Source of the DNA: Chlamydiota bacterium
GTDB lineage: Bacteria; Chlamydiota; Chlamydiia; Chlamydiales; JAJFMK01
Assembly: GCA_021772215.1 (NCBI GenBank)
Contig: JAJFMK010000177.1
Location: forward strand, 1 to 5,150
Direction of reading: 5' to 3'
DNA length: 5,150 nucleotides
Shown: positions 4,997-5,150 of the stretch, in pieces
How positions within the stretch are numbered: the stretch's first letter is position 1
How the letters are laid out: each line of letters begins with the position of its first letter
Position numbers and translations under genes: made by a program
Notes under the pieces: model-generated
The model's input: only the letters and a program-made list of their open reading frames with translations
Databases searched by the model: none
Told to the model about the DNA's origin: nothing

Positions 4997-5150
4997 TTAT
5001 CTAATAATCAGTGTTAATTAAGTGTTATTTATTTTATAATATCTAACCACAGTTCGAAATTTGACTTTTATACAAGGTCTAGCCAGAGCGAACTAAAACA
5101 ATTTATTTATAGAGTGACTTGAAAAACTCATTCGCCCGTTAAAAATGCCC
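4997..5150. other. AT-rich stretch with no supported gene
   Basis: This end segment has many stops in all frames. It contains AT-rich runs (TTATTTATTTTATAATA, 5025-5041) that could hold a minus-strand promoter for the interrupted gene. No pair of -10 and -35 boxes with good spacing is convincing. A minus-strand gene could end just inside the window edge, but too little is visible to call it. Confidence 0.3.

Noticed and set aside
1..5150. CRISPR array, tRNA or rRNA genes
   Set aside because: No regularly spaced repeats, cloverleaf or conserved ribosomal RNA sequence was seen on either strand.

Overview
The window looks like accessory DNA from an obligate intracellular bacterium, most likely an environmental member of the Chlamydiota. 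The best evidence is a divergent member of the ATP/ADP translocase (NTT/Tlc) family, which is concentrated in Chlamydiota and Rickettsiales. A zeta-toxin-like kinase, a Fic remnant, a GNAT acetyltransferase and a winged-helix/nucleotidyltransferase pair fit the toxin-rich accessory genome of environmental chlamydiae. Base composition looks moderate rather than very AT-rich (not counted), which argues against Rickettsia. The species assignment is inference.

Left part, + strand (1-1490): the sequence opens with what looks like the right end of an IS200/IS605-type element, ending in a hairpin and TTCAC at 141. A zeta-toxin-like P-loop kinase begins 7 bases later. It has a signal-peptide-like N-terminus and an arginine in place of the last glycine of its Walker A motif. 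Thirty bases after it lies a 123-residue Fic-family relic that keeps the N-terminal segment and the C-terminal winged helix but lacks the whole catalytic Fic core. Short direct repeats and a palindrome sit on the kinase stop codon.

Middle (1459-3266): a GNAT acetyltransferase pseudogene on the minus strand (one frameshift, one amber stop) converges on the Fic relic. Next, on the + strand, come a short decayed reading frame and an intact-looking 390-residue NTT-like carrier with about 12 membrane segments. This carrier lacks the conserved segment that follows the family's KEMAYIPL-like motif.

Right part, minus strand (5150-3263): a hypothetical gene is interrupted, in the same frame on both sides, by a 62-base near-perfect palindrome that carries two in-frame stops. 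Downstream is a winged-helix regulator with an inverted repeat immediately before its start. It overlaps by ATGA an AbiEii-like nucleotidyltransferase gene that has a single frameshift. The nucleotidyltransferase and the carrier converge so tightly that their stop codons share bases.

The overall picture is of toxin/antitoxin-like and host-interaction genes in several stages of decay: IS remnant, core deletion, nonsense mutation, frameshifts and palindrome insertion. Only the zeta-like kinase, the NTT-like carrier and the winged-helix protein look intact. I see no complete new multi-gene system. The most novel items are the gene-interrupting palindrome, the core-less Fic protein, the unusual zeta-like kinase and the short NTT paralogue.
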